Shown here piece by piece: positions 9,701-21,571 of a stretch of 64,000 nucleotides of DNA. The notes beneath the pieces are model-generated. The model was not told the DNA's origin and made no database searches. It saw nothing but the letters and a program-made list of their open reading frames with translations. Source of the DNA: Omphalotus guepiniiformis (lineage: Eukaryota > Basidiomycota > Agaricomycetes > Agaricales > Omphalotaceae); NCBI GenBank assembly GCA_028554645.1, contig JAQOOI010000041.1, positions 18,382 through 82,381 on the forward strand, in the 5' to 3' direction. A program made the position numbers and the translations under genes. Every line of letters starts with the position of its first letter. Position 1 is the first letter of the stretch.

Positions 9701-11062
9701 CTATGGGACATAGTCTAGCCCTTTATTCCCATCATATTCACAGTAGAAATCGTTTAATTTCAGGTATTTCAGGTGTGTATGCGTTTTCAGCGCAACACCG
9801 CCCCAGTTCATCTCAAACTGTCTATGTATATCCTCAGTGAGTGCACCAACCGCATACTTTGAAGAGCTGTATACGATCAATGCCTTACTATCAGGAAAGT
9901 CTCTAATGGCCAACCATATTGACATGAGCTCTGCTCGTCGTTTCGACAACGAGGGCCCGGGCACCCGCATACCTACATTCCATCTTGAACCTTGTCCATA
10001 GTAGACCGCCGCGCCCGCATGCACCTCCACTGTACCTGCGCTCATACACACACCTGCTGTGTAAACCCTTGATGGAGACACAGTTGTGTCCCCAGTAGCC
10101 ATGGAGGGCAGAAATCCATAGGCCATCACCAGTGGGTCCGTACTCGTTTTTGGCAGTGAGTGTATCACCTCAATGTACAGTCGGTCCAACTCTGAATCAC
10201 TGGGAAGAACCACTTTCTCATGCCGCCATTTGCGCTTCTTTCGCTGTGACGATGGCACTACCATTGTCGGACCCAAACTTTCCCATTTCACCTCAACGGA
10301 TATTGCTGCGTGGTCAGACCACTCCCCCTTATGTGTCTTGACTTCCATCACTCTGAGTCTCCCCATCATCTTCTCATTCACAACTGCATAGTCTATAACT
10401 GCACTCCCCCTCGGTTGAAAGGATGTGAATCCATCACTCCTTGTACCCACTTCCTCACACCCATTCACAATCATCAGTCCCAACTCTCCTAACTCCTTCA
10501 ACATCCTCGTTCCCCTGCTACATGTCCTCTCGTCCTGTGACACTCTTAGTCTTCCTTGCGTTCCGCGTGTCTGGAGACCGCCAGTACGTGCATTCAGATC
10601 TGTCATAAGCAAGAGTGGGCAGTCCCTACATGAAGCCGCAGTGAGCGTCTGCAAGAGCTCTTCGAGTGGATGGATGGCTGTGAACTCTACCCAGCTCATG
10701 GAATTCTCCGGCAGTATATATGCATTAATGAACAACCCTCCTTCAATTTGTAGTGTCATTATATCAACTCGTGTCATATCTTCTTTGATAGAAGCTTTAA
10801 GGGTCTTCCGTACAAATGCCATAACTCCCCCCCATGGACGCTGCAGATCCTCTGGTGCTGGCCGTGACTTAACAAACATCTGATAACCTTCCAACGGCAC
10901 AATGCAGATATGTTCCTCTGGCCGTAAGTGTGTCTCTTGTAAGAAGATTACATCAAAACCTTTCAACTCATCTCTAAATTCTGGGCAGTCGAGCTTTAAG
11001 CGAAGCTTTCCTTTCACGTTCCACATTTTCACCTTCATCTGTGACTGATGAGCAAGAAGCAT
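9701..11062 (-). CDS. LINE-like endonuclease (EEP) fused to a degenerate RNase H, reverse transcriptase absent
   Basis: 453 residues. Residues 10-260 form an endonuclease/exonuclease/phosphatase fold as in non-LTR retrotransposons. All catalytic motifs are visible: Asn15 in W-N-V, Glu43 in L-Q-E-T-H, Asp155/Asn157 in T-D-L-N-A, Asp224 in V-I-D-Y and Asp250-His251 in W-S-D-H. A basic linker follows (about 274-282). Residues 330-410 resemble RNase H (A-G-A-A-V-Y-Y-G, R-A-E-L, S-S-K-Y-A-V). The two Asp positions of that fold are Ala336 and Ser400 here, so RNase H activity is doubtful. The reverse transcriptase normally found between these domains is missing, which implies an internal deletion that kept the reading frame or a captured gene fusion. 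It is probably a remnant. Confidence 0.7.
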   Translation of the reverse strand: MLLAHQSQMKVKMWNVKGKLRLKLDCPEFRDELKGFDVIFLQETHLRPEEHICIVPLEGYQMFVKSRPAPEDLQRPWGGVMAFVRKTLKASIKEDMTRVDIMTLQIEGGLFINAYILPENSMSWVEFTAIHPLEELLQTLTAASCRDCPLLLMTDLNARTGGLQTRGTQGRLRVSQDERTCSRGTRMLKELGELGLMIVNGCEEVGTRSDGFTSFQPRGSAVIDYAVVNEKMMGRLRVMEVKTHKGEWSDHAAISVEVKWESLGPTMVVPSSQRKKRKWRHEKVVLPSDSELDRLYIEVIHSLPKTSTDPLVMAYGFLPSMATGDTTVSPSRVYTAGVCMSAGTVEVHAGAAVYYGQGSRWNVGMRVPGPSLSKRRAELMSIWLAIRDFPDSKALIVYSSSKYAVGALTEDIHRQFEMNWGGVALKTHTHLKYLKLNDFYCEYDGNKGLDYVP

Positions 11063-11656
11063 CGATGCATTTTGTTTGAAACCAAGGCTTCCAAATCTTC
11101 CAGTTTGACCTGCTTTTGCCGCTTTTGACCGCGCTGGCTTACATAACTTGCAGAATTCATCATAGAATTCCCCAGATATAGCAATATCTGACTAATTTTC
11201 TAATATTTGACACCACAATATCCCTCCTCCAACGTGCTATTTAGTGATCTTGATGCTCAGTCTTTTCAAGGCACTCAAAAGAAAACAAAACTGAGTGGTT
11301 GGGGCATCACAGGCAGTGATTATCAAATTTCACAGTTTAAAACATGTAAAAAATTACATGTTTATTACAAAAAATGTGTTTTTTACTTGAATGTAAAAAA
11401 CATGTAAAGTACATGCCATTTGTTCATAACTTCCCCCTAGAATATTTTATGTTTAAAACATCCTCAAAATAATGTCTAACCCAGCCCTAGTTGAGAGTTG
11501 AGAGAGTTCGGAAGGTACTGCGAAATTACCGGGTTGTGAAGAAAAGGAGGACAAAGTACTGATCTAACGGTCACAACTTACGAGTACGTTGGGATTCGGA
11601 AATTTGGAGAGTTGGGGGATGAAACAACAAAATTAGGATTAGTAGTGCTACGTAGT
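11063..11656. other. non-coding, AT-rich, with ACATGT-centred inverted repeats
   Basis: No gene seen. Bases 11338-11410 contain several copies of ACATGTAAA and its complement (AAACATGTAAAAAATTACAT and similar), forming overlapping hairpin-capable inverted repeats. Confidence 0.5.
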
Positions 11657-11733
11657 GCATCAGAGGGGAGTCGAACCCCTTTCCCGGCCACTTTCTTGGG
11701 AAGACCGGATCATAACCGTTAGACCACTGATGC
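11657..11733 (-). tRNA. tRNA-Gly (anticodon CCC) with short intron
   Basis: Reading minus: acceptor GCATCAG pairs fully with CTGATGC. The A box is GTCTAACGGTT. The T arm AGGGG-TTCGACT-CCCCT contains a good B box. Anticodon stem CGGTC pairs with GGCCG. The loop is enlarged by about 6 bases after TTCCCA, consistent with an intron at the canonical position after base 37. CCC at 34-36 and the GCATCAGTGGTCTAACGG start are typical of fungal tRNA-Gly. Confidence 0.9.
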
Positions 11734-13397
11734 TTGCATACGGCTGTCGCCACTGGCGTAATATGATAAACGTGCGTGCGTGTGAATCGAATCAAATACC
11801 GTCGACGGTCGTCGTAACTCTTCATCGTCACTACATTTCAAGAATGCTTTTAGTTATCCCTGTGGCGCTAGTACTGCTTTACGAGGGGTAGGAGGCGGAG
11901 TCACTGCAGGTTGTCATGTCATTGTGACTAGTATTGGGATTCGGGTGGCCTTGTGTGTGTGGTACGTCGCTTTCTCTCTTTCGATTCTCGCTACAACACC
12001 CTTTTTTACTACTACATAGACACTATCTACGCTACGTCGTTCTGCAAGGACCTCAATACGGCGCATAGCTCTCACCGCCTCCAGGCCTCATTACACAATA
12101 TCTCAAGATTCCAAGATGTCATATTCATAGGTCGAGCAACTCGCGGTTCCAGTTCGCCATTCCTAATATTTAGGACACCTCGCACCATTGCCGGTCGTTT
12201 TGTCGAACACTCGAAGGCACTCGAGTCTTTCTTTCGCATCGCCCACCTACTCTCAATTGCTCGTCTCGTTTTCAATACGAATACGATGGGATATACAGCG
12301 GCCACGGCCATGACTCCCCTCGCGCCCTGATTTCTCTCACCTCATGCCTCGTGAGCAGCGAGAGGTTCGCGTTCAGCTATTAGACTCGAGCACTCAAGTA
12401 CTCGAGAGCAAGCTTCCAGTCCAACGGTCAGTCAGTGCTCGGGTGGGGTGGGGGTGGGGATGAGGGTGGACACATGGAAGTTGGAGTGAGGATCTGCGTG
12501 CGCGTTGCGTTGCGTTGCGTTGGATGGCACGTAACGTTGTTTTTGCCTCTTAACTATCCCACCCATGTCCACTAGTGTCGTGTCCCACCGCTCTCAGTAA
12601 CCGTCACTGCCTCCTTGTGTCCTTGTATCCTCGTGTTCCTCGCCGCCCGAAATTCAAACATACGTTACTATGCATCAGCGCTGTTTCATAGAATCCGTAG
12701 ATCTCATACTAATACGACGTACCCGGGCCATCGCTCCCTCTTTCATTCCGATTCATAAATCATCACTGAATCATGTATCATGCATCATTCGACTTGGAAC
12801 GGGGGCGTTGAATTCGTATTGCTTTGACAACCCATCAGCTATGCATATGTGCATCTACATCAGCGCTCATGAATCCACAATCCAAATATCCTAGCTAGCT
12901 TCGCGTAGATCTACATACTTTTTCAAGTATGGTTGTTGTTATCGTCTATACATATGTAGTACCGTTAGTAGTTCTCAGAGTTGGATGTCATCAATCATTC
13001 TCAATGTCATTTGATTCTCATGTTCTCAATCTCATGTCAAATTTCAGCGCATTTGATGGGAGTGGCACACTGGCACCTGGGGGGGTTCGCTCGGAAGTAT
13101 CATGTCGAGCGGCTCAGGGGGGAGCGCCCTTACATAAGAATCATTTATTTTAGACGAAGTGATTCGCACTAAAATACCCTGAGTCTCCTTTCTCTCTTTC
13201 CTTCATCATACATCCATCTACATATTCCGGTCCTCCATCCCTTCTCGTATCGTCCCTTTCTCGTCCTGTCTCGAGGACAGCTCACAATTGTCTTTCGTTC
13301 ACTTCGTTCTTTATTCTTTTTGTTCCAGATTCGTTTTCGTTTTCGGTTTCGTGGATTTTTCGGAAGAGTTGCAAGTTCCGGACTAAAAACAAGGAAA
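11734..13397. other. intergenic, upstream of the bestrophin-like gene
   Basis: No supportable gene; ORFs are short and without recognisable content. A (GTTGC)n run lies at about 12503-12523, complementary in sequence to the CGCAA modules at 1.1 kb. Pyrimidine-rich tracts at about 13185-13330 directly upstream of the bestrophin ATG fit a fungal core promoter. Confidence 0.4.
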
Positions 13398-16203
13398 ATG
13401 TCGACGAACTCTGCGAGTCGTAACGCTTCAACCGGTCATTTACCACATCACACACATCCTTTACTTCCGGCTATTAAACCTGATATTCCGTTTGCGAAGA
13501 TGACGCAGCAGCCTGGGTATAGTTTTCTTGCTTGGACTTTTGGGAGGGGGACGGTGGTGAGTCGCGTTCAATTTCAAGTTTCATGGAATACTTTGTTTCA
13601 GAGTATTGACGCGAAACGGAATTGTGTTGTATTGTAGATATGGAAGATCTGGCCAGCGGTTATGTTACATACTGCGTTTGCTGCTTGTACGTCAAAATTT
13701 TGCCGTCTGGGCGTTTTTGAGGATGGTACTTACGCGTGGGATGGGATGGGATGGGTGGTAAGTTATTGTTTATCTTAAGGAAAATCGAGGGATGTATGTT
13801 GGGATACCTAATGTGATGTTGACTGTTCTTGGTGAGTCCCTGGCTCTTTCTCTCTCGAGATGATTCTTCGTGTAGTGAGCGAAATACTAATCCTTGTAAC
13901 CTTCTAAACTTAGGTGTAGTCATCGGTTTCGTAATCTCCTATCGAGCAATGAGCGGGTGAGTCTTCCCCTTCCCCTCCCCTTCCCCTTCCCCTTCACCTC
14001 TTCCCCCACCCACACCCCACACAACTCACCCCACAAAACTCCCAGGTACGACCGCTACTGGATGGGCCGAACAGCCTGGTCCGACGTCATCCGTAACTCA
14101 CGTACAATAGGACGACTCGTTTGGTTTCATGTTCCACCCCGTATGACACCCAAGACGCAAGAGGAGATTGAAACGGGGTTGATGAGTAGGAGTAATGCGG
14201 AGATGATGAAGGTTATGGCGGAGAAGAGGATGGCGTTGGATCTTGTTGAGGGGTGGGTGCCTTTTGTTTTTTTGTTTTTGTTTTTGGTTTTTTTGGGGAT
14301 GGGTGGTTGTTGAGAAATTTTCTTTAGGTTTGCGGTTGCTGTGAAACATCATTTGAGAGGTATGTTTGATATGATCTGAATGTTGGAGGGAGGTCGTTAA
14401 CGGTGCGTTAGGTGAAGTTGGGATTTATTATGAAGATCTATATAATCTCGTTCGTCCGTTACACGATGTAAGTACTTTCATTCTTTTCTTCAAGTTCTCA
14501 TTCATCCATATATATACTTACTAACTATATCCCATCATACTTATGTATAGCACGACCACACACCCTCTCAAAAAACCGCAGCAATGTCAAGCGCATTACC
14601 ACCCCCATCTAGAGCCCGCCGAATCGCATCCAACCCTTCTCTCCCAGTCCCACGTAAATCACCCAACTCATCCGGATCCACACCCATACCTCGAGCTGAC
14701 TCTCAATCAAAATCCCAACAAAAAGTCCACTATAACTACTACGCCGACGCACCGCCCCTGCCCCCGCCCCAAAACACAGTAACACCAAGCGCCTACGGGA
14801 CATTCCAACGAAGTGAATCCCCACGAGGATCATCAAATCGACATAGTCTCCGACGTACACCCTCGAGTACCTCACAGATCTCGTCGAATGAATCGGTTAG
14901 GAGTGAACATAGGGTTCTTAAGCCTTCGCAGAATCCGGGTGCTGGGGAGGGTGATGTGTTGAGGGAGGTTTCGATGGATCTTATACCTTTTGCTGGGGTT
15001 TTTAGGGGTGTTAGGGGGTGGGTGAGGGAGAGGTTTGGTAAGGGGGCGAGGGCGAGTGCGAGGGGGGAGGCGGAGGCGGAGGTTGAGGCGGGTGTTGGTG
15101 TTGGTGTGCGAGGGGGAGGAAGGGGAGGAGGAGGAGGAAGGGATAGGGTTACGAAGGATCCGTATGGGTATGATGCGAGTCAGAGGAAATGGAGTGGGCC
15201 TGTTCAGCCTAGAGTTGGAAGTAAGAAACATATGAGGAAAGTGGTTGAGGAGGATGAGGAGGAAGGTGGGATGATTGGAGAGAATTTACCGGTGGAGGTT
15301 TTGAGATGTTTGAGTGAGTGGTGTAGTGTGCTTGAGGATAGGAATACTGTTCCGGGTGAGTGGGTGGTTTTTTTTACTGTGGGTGTGTACTTACGATAGT
15401 ATTTGGCATTGGTGGTGGTGATGGTGGTGGTGATTGTAGGAACGAGTTTGGGAGGTATTATTGGGTGTATTGCTGCTATGGAAGCTACGCTTGTTGGTTA
15501 GTTTTCATATGCGTTTTTCGATCGATGTCAGTCAGCTCATAACGTTTCCGATTCTTTAGATCTAGAGCGGATTCTAACGACTCCTCTACCTTTGTTCGTA
15601 TCCTCCCTCTCCCTCCCTCCCTCTCTCGCTCTCTCTCACGGACTAACTATTCGTCCCAAGCGTCTATTCCGTTCACATAAGACAGTAAGCACCGATCCCA
15701 TCAATCACTTCCATACCTTTCCTCGACATTAAATGTATTTGTGGTATCTAGCACTGTCTGGGTATACCTATTCTTCCTCCCCTTCCAACTCGTAGCCGAG
15801 TTCAGTTGGCATACAGTTCCGGGAGTGACTATAGCTGCGTTTATTTATCTTGGGTTTTTAGCTGCTGGTGAAGAGATTGAGCAGCCTTTTGGTGAGTCAG
15901 GCCCCTTTCCTCTTCGGCCCATCCCCTTGCACAACTAGGTGTCACCCCCCTCTTAGCTTATACGATGTAACTAACTACTACTTGACTCATATAGGCTACG
16001 ACGAAAACGACCTAGACCTAGACATGTTCTGTCAAGAGATCATTCATGTCGATATTGAGAACCTGAAGAAATCGCCTTGTCTTAATGCGTATTTACCACC
16101 TGGGCCGAGGACGCAGAGGCTTGTTAGGCATCGTTCGATGACGTTGATTGAGGCTACGCAGGAGGGTTTGGAGGATTCTTCTGACGGGGAGTATCGTGAT
16201 TGA
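13398..16203 (+). CDS. bestrophin-like (RFP-TM/UPF0187) anion channel family protein, multi-exon
   Basis: Membrane protein of the bestrophin/UPF0187 family, probably a chloride or anion channel; the fungal members are largely uncharacterised. The ATG at 13398 gives a short N-terminus (M-S-T-N-S-A), then F-L-A-W-T-F-G-R-G-T before the first intron (13557-13637). Hallmarks follow in order: W-P-A-V-M-L-H-T; G-I-P-N-V-M-L-T-V-L-G-V-V-I-G-F-V-I-S-Y-R with S-G-Y-D-R-Y-W-M-G-R; and near the C-terminus F-L-P-F-Q-L-V, E-E-I-E-Q-P-F-G-Y-D-E-N-D-L-D-L-D. The protein has about eight introns, one with a CCCCTT run at 13965-13995. A long Ser/Pro and Gly/Arg-rich insertion (about 14590-15250) splits the two membrane halves and is probably cytosolic. 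It converges on the GH7 gene, with about 350 bases between stops. Confidence 0.85.
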
Positions 16204-16554
16204 GTCCGGCGGCGACGAGGATGAGGAGGGGGTTTGAGGTTTTGGTTTTATTTAAGGATCCTAGTACGGCTTGCTGGAGCAGGACTTGGGATGTTATATA
16301 CGTTCGTTTGGTTTTGGTTTTGTGTTTCGGTTATGTAGTTATTGTAATATGTTGGAGGTTTCGGTTTGGAATGTTCTGTACATACATACCCTGTCGTTCA
16401 TTTAATTGTTATTTTCGTATTCAGTCAAAGCTAATTCTTCAAACCATTCAATCAATCAATTCACGAGTCTATCCGGAGACTACTCGACAATGCGAAAACA
16501 AACATCGTACATAGAAAACTTTTACAAGAGCTACGTAGTATAAATCTCCATCCT

Positions 16555-18077
16555 TTAAGTGGACGCGCTAAAAGTCGACCCGATATCACCAAACTTGATG
16601 TTCGAGAAAACAACCTGCGCATCAGCATTGTTCGTCTCAACATCAGTCGGTTGACCCGAAGTAGTAGCGCAAGTTCCACGAGCAATCCCAGGACTAGTAG
16701 CATCCGCATCAGTAGGATAATCACTATCAAGCCAAAGCATCTCCGCAGCATGATCATCCCAAATACTAAGAACCAAAACCATACCCTTCTGTAAAGCCCC
16801 ACCCATAGCTTCCAAACCTCCTTTCTGAGAAAACGTATTGGTATCACCAAACGCCGTCTTTTGCTGATCGCAGAAATCAGATGTGATTTCGTTAGTGGGG
16901 TCTACACCAGCGATGTTGGATACAGAGTTTTGAATGACTTGACCGTTCTGTACGTAGATACGACGTATAGCGGATAGAGTACCGGTGGAAGTGTTATCGG
17001 AACTTATGAATTGCGTAACGACAGTTATAGTCGAACTGGTATCGACGATCATACCAGGACCATAGAAAGTCGTGTTACCCATTCGATAAGAATTGAAATC
17101 ACAACCGGCTTGATCACATACACCACCTGTACTTCCTGCGGCGGAGCAATCGTCTCCGGTACAAGAGGTTTGTTCGGTTACGGTACATGGATGAGGGGTT
17201 ACTGCTGCGGAAATGGAGTTGGCTTCCCAGATATCCATTTCGTTACAGCATGTACCCATTTGACCTGTACCGGAGTTGGGATCAGAGTCGGATGCGGTCC
17301 ATCCTTCGACGTTGGCTGTTCCGTCGATGAATTTGATATCGCGAGGACATTGGGAGTCGCAGTATCCTGTACCGAATTTAGCACCGGCTTGGTTCCCTGA
17401 GAAACGGGCCTGTGGGGAGGATATGTTTAGTGTTTAGTGTTTAGTTTTTTTCGGGGCGAGAAAAGTTGCTTACCATGCCACCGTCAGCGTCCATCTCTGA
17501 AAAGTAGAGGGCACCGTTGAGACCGCAAGGTAATTGCGAAACGTCAACGTCGAATGTGAACTCTTGGTTGATAGCATTGAACATCTGGTATTCGGTCTCG
17601 CTGCCTGGAGCCATGAGATATACACGGGACCCAACGTTCGTTTGCTGAGAAGCGGTCACAAATTTTAGAGTGAGCGCGTCGCCGGACGTACTGATACCGT
17701 AGGTGCCTATGACCAAAGTTCCAACCGCCGTAAGCAAAAAAAGTGGTAACAAAGGATGAAAAAACACGAAAAGCATTACCTTCATAATCAGCACCATCAA
17801 TTGCACAATTCGCAGCACAAGTAGCACCATCCGGACAAACAGTCGCATTCCAAGCATTCCCAGTATAACAATTAGTATACCCAGTAGTAACATGAGTCCA
17901 ACGCCAGTTAGAGTCAAGTACTACTGAAGAAGATTGAGATTCGCAGTCTCCGGTACCAGTACATTTTTGCCAAGTTAAAGGAGGGTGCGTTTCGGCGGTT
18001 TGAGTACCGGCTTGTTGACCGTGTGCGATGGTCAACAGTGACAGTGTGAAGGAGATGAGAGCGGCTGTATGAAACAT
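16555..18077 (-). CDS. GH7 cellobiohydrolase (reducing-end exocellulase), secreted
   Basis: Hydrolyses cellulose processively, releasing cellobiose from reducing ends, outside the cell. Three exons (18077-17780, 17706-17474, 17409-16555) join in phase to 461 residues. A signal peptide of about 20 residues is followed by Q-Q-A-G-T-Q-T-A-E, the usual mature start of fungal CBHI enzymes. The catalytic motif E-M-D-I-W-E-A-N is at 234-241: nucleophile Glu234, Asp236 and acid/base Glu239. Many Cys residues fit the GH7 disulphide set. The protein stops after the catalytic domain, with no linker or CBM1. GH7 endoglucanases share the fold. The length and the G-I-A-R-G-T-C loop region favour cellobiohydrolase. 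It is the clearest biomass-degradation gene in the window. Confidence 0.92.
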
Positions 18078-19364
18078 TTGCGGTGCAGCTTTGCAGAACA
18101 GAACAGAGCAGAAGACGATTGGTGAGAACCGATGATGGAAAGTGAAGCGGTCGGGCACCCTCGTTTTTATAGGAGAGGTGAGTGGGGTTGGGGGGTACTG
18201 TGAGCGGGGAAATTGGTTCTGGTATGTCCGAGTCTATGCGTTCCGCGTATTATCCGGGAGATGGTGGAGAACAAGAGTATATGAGGTTCGGTTTGAAAGT
18301 ATGTATGAAGCGTACAGGTGATGAAGAGGGTTCGTAGTGAAGTGGATAACTGGTGCTTTCGGTAAGAGCTCGGGAAATATTCGTCCAAGGGTACGGCAGA
18401 AGGAAACGGGTTTGTTTTTTTTTGTGGATTCTCGACGCGTAAAAAAAGGCGGTTAAGGATATATTTGAACTTTATAGCTGAGTCGCTGGTGGTATTGAAG
18501 AGTATCCTCGTATTATCTGAAGCTTTTGGGCATCAGGTATGACCAGATGCGGTTTTGACTTTGAAGCCATTTCCGAGGGTATTGAGTATCCTGCACGTAG
18601 ATATTAGTATCGAGTTAAAGCCCAAGACAGCACAAGAGAGCGCACCATTGTTGCAACGAAAAGACAGCGAACTATGCTCTCCCGTCACTCCACAACAGCC
18701 TTGCTCGGAAGCTTTCGCCTATAGAGCGAATCTACCATGGTCTTCTTCAGTCACGCACCATCCACCTCCTCCAGAATCACTTTGACTTCCTGATTGCCAG
18801 AGTTCGGCGCACACATACCCCGCAGCAAAGTTTCCGAGTCGAATGTTTGAAGATGTAGGTTTTCGACACGAGTTTCGACGAGAATTGGCCTGCTGCTTTT
18901 TGCGAGAGTGATCCTTGTGGAGTAGCTTGTGGAGCGGGAAGCTCTTGGGAAGCCCGAGGACGAAGTTAGTGCGACCGATAGACCACGTAAAGAAAGGTTT
19001 TTTATGCGTTCGTGTTTACTAGTGGCCTATGTGGTATCTTTGTATTGAGTGAGAACCAGGTGAGGATTTGTCTGAAGGCTTCAGCGTCGATGGAAGGAAA
19101 TTTGGAGAAACAAGGATGTTATGTTTATCTCCGGTGAAACACGTGGAGTGCCGCCAGAGCTTCCTTTTCTGACGCCGTTCCAGCCTTGATGTAAGCGCCT
19201 AAATTTCATGAGCGCCTGCTCTCTTCTACATAGACACAATGTCAACGGCCGCGTCGTCATCTTCGTCCACAACCACAAGCCATAGTTTTTCTGAACAGGT
19301 TTGTACTGTAACGTAAACCCAAGTCAAACCCAACAAACACTCACCAAAATAACCCCTAGACCCG
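18078..19364. other. intergenic, GH7 promoter side
   Basis: Holds the GH7 promoter; a TATA-like TTTTTATAGG element reads leftward from about 18170. A possible start ATG at 19239 opens a 20-codon Ser/Thr-rich frame ending at a GT donor near 19300, but it does not splice in phase with the next exon, so it may be a 5' UTR exon. Confidence 0.3.
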
Positions 19365-19724
19365 ATGGGCGATATAAGCATGGGACTCGCCTACATCTGC
19401 TGTGGCTGCTGTAATAACACCTTTCTCCTATCCTCCCCTCACCCCAACTTCAATTAATCCTATATATCCCGTCTTTTAGGCTGCTTGAATGGCACCGACC
19501 CAGGCCCCGAAGGATCTCAGTATACCCGAACGACTAAACATCCCAAGGAAAGACTTGTTGATGAGGAGTTTTTGGCTAGGAGTTATAGGAGGGATAAGAA
19601 TGGACGGATACGGATGCAGCCGAGTGGGAAGGCGCCGATGGTGGTTGGCTCGATGCCGTTGGGTGGTGTAGAAGTGGAAAGAGTCCGTGATGAGGTGGTT
19701 GGGGTTGGTGAAGGGACTTGGTGA
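19365..19724 (+). CDS. small Cys-rich conserved-type protein, two exons
   Basis: The ATG at 19365 gives M-G-D-I-S-M-G-L-A-Y-I-C-C-G-C, then an intron at 19411-19479. The second exon continues C-C-L-N-G-T-D-P-G-P-E-G and runs to 19724, about 97 residues in all. The N-terminal hydrophobic Cys cluster (CCGCCC) could be palmitoylated or metal-binding. The rest is polar, with R-S-Y-R-R-D-K-N-G-R-I. Whether or not the donor after G-E-G-T is used, the frame stops within two codons, which supports this end. No family recognised. Confidence 0.45.
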
Positions 19725-21295
19725 GCTATACTTTTGCGTGTGTTTTTTCGTGTTGCTTTCTGATTCGAAGTCTTGTAGAATGTGGTCTCTTTCCCTTCTC
19801 CAGATGGAATTGTTGTACCTGAGATACCTGTGTATGTTCGATACCATGAATGCAATGATTTCTCGATTTCCAGTGTTGTCATCCGCCTATGTACCTTGAT
19901 CACGCACGACCAACGCGAATCCTCCTCCTCCTCCTCCAATGCAACAACAATCAACATCCTACTAGATTGGTGTAGATCCTTTGCACAGCGCTGAGCGAAG
20001 GGACTTAGCTCAAGGTGGTACGGTTATCCCCAATCGTTCCCAGAACGAACTATGCGTCTTCTTCCACCTTTTTGGAGTACATATCAAAGATGAGAACGAG
20101 GATGCTTTTCACGATGAAGTTACTGCGAGCTGAAGGGTTCGAAGGGTTAATAGATTGTTTCTACGCCTGAGCAGCCGACATCGAGGCTCCCCTCGCTCAT
20201 ACCCACGACCTCAGGTGCCGATCGGGTGAACGGCTTATGGTAAACCGGGGGGGCTTAAGGCTTATGAGGGCTTATGGAGTCACATCAGTCACATCTAGTT
20301 ACCATGAGCCCAGCGTGGGACAACTCATGTAGCACATCCATCAACAATGCATTCACTTTCCCGCTCACTATTGCGCCTTGTTGCGCCTCATCTGCGCCTC
20401 ACCCGCCTCCCTTTGCACAAGTGATAACTCAATTTTAGGTGCATAAAATTACTAAAGATAGATACTACTGATACGAGTTTTTTACACTCTACATCCTCAT
20501 GTAATTAATATTCAAATATTCACATATGACAATTTGACCTCACTGTTGATGGCAGCGACCAAAAGGTTGGATGACGTCGAGAACAAACAGGTTGACAAAT
20601 GAGGATAGTCACAGCGTGATAAGGACCATAAGCCTGTATAAGCCGTGGGAGATTTGTTTTGGCTGGTAAGCCCTCGAACCCGGACCCTAAGCCGTTCACC
20701 CGATCAGGCCCTCAGGGTCTTTCAGGGACTCATAGATGGTGTATAACCGTACCCCGCGCTCGAGTCGACTCCGGGCCCGGGACACTCGGAGATGTTCTGT
20801 ATCTTTTGTTGTCGGTTTTCATTTCTTCTTTGCAGTGCCCACGCACTGGTCGAAGTTAAAGTCTACAGCAACATTGAGGCTGTATGGGAAGGTGTTCAAG
20901 CAGTGTCAAGAGTGTGTAGTACTGATTTGTCGTCAAGTTCATGTTATTTTAATGCGGCCCGCAAGGTGCTGGCAAGCTGTATGCAAGTGAAGAAGAAAAG
21001 AACTGAATTGAGGATTGTATGTAGGCAAAAGGGATTAAAAAAAGGGCGAGCAGGAGGCTGCAGGCGGACAGAGTCCGATCACTTTGACCTCGTGTTTGCG
21101 TTTCGGCCGTCTCAACCCGACTCGGAGTCGGACCGACCCTAGTTCTTACAGTCATGTGGCTGCTCGCTGGAGTATGCCTCTACCTTGACGAGAGCTTGAA
21201 CTGACCTTGACTCCAGACAATCGCATTTAATGTGAGTTTAGAGTCCTATGTCTACCGCACCAGCCTCTTTACCATCCAAGATTTGAGTAATTTGT
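19725..21295. other. intergenic; dispersed-family fragment and low-complexity DNA
   Basis: Bases 19990-20100 match the 660-770 segment (see there) and would read G-G-T-V-I-P-N-R-S-Q-N-E in one frame, suggesting a gene fragment. The remaining ORFs are short and unsupported. Confidence 0.3.
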
Positions 21296-21571
21296 TATGT
21301 CGGAAATCCCCGATCCCCCATATATGGTCCGGCACCTGATAATGTCCGGCCATTTGATTAGATAAAGAAAATAAAGAAAATATGCCCCAAATTTGCCACC
21401 AACCGTCAAGCGTCGGATTATATAAGCTGTGCGGAATTCATATATACTTCTAAATATGGGACCATTTTTGCTGCTTCGTTATTCTGATATGGTCATATAT
21501 TCCCGGCCGAGCCTGACGGCCTGATATATGCATATATAGTCATATATTGTCGGACCGGGAATTCCGACATA
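21296..21571. mobile_element. MITE with TGTCGGAA terminal inverted repeats and TA target site
   Basis: 276 bases, AT-rich interior, no ORF. The left end TATGTCGGAAATCCCCGATC and the reverse complement of the right end TATGTCGGAATTCCCGGTCC match at all but a few positions. TA occurs at both boundaries, consistent with TA target-site use. Non-autonomous; no transposase in the window. Confidence 0.65.

Noticed and set aside
14872..15235. ORFs antisense and out of frame to the bestrophin insertion
   Set aside because: They overlap the real coding frame and reflect GGN-rich low complexity.
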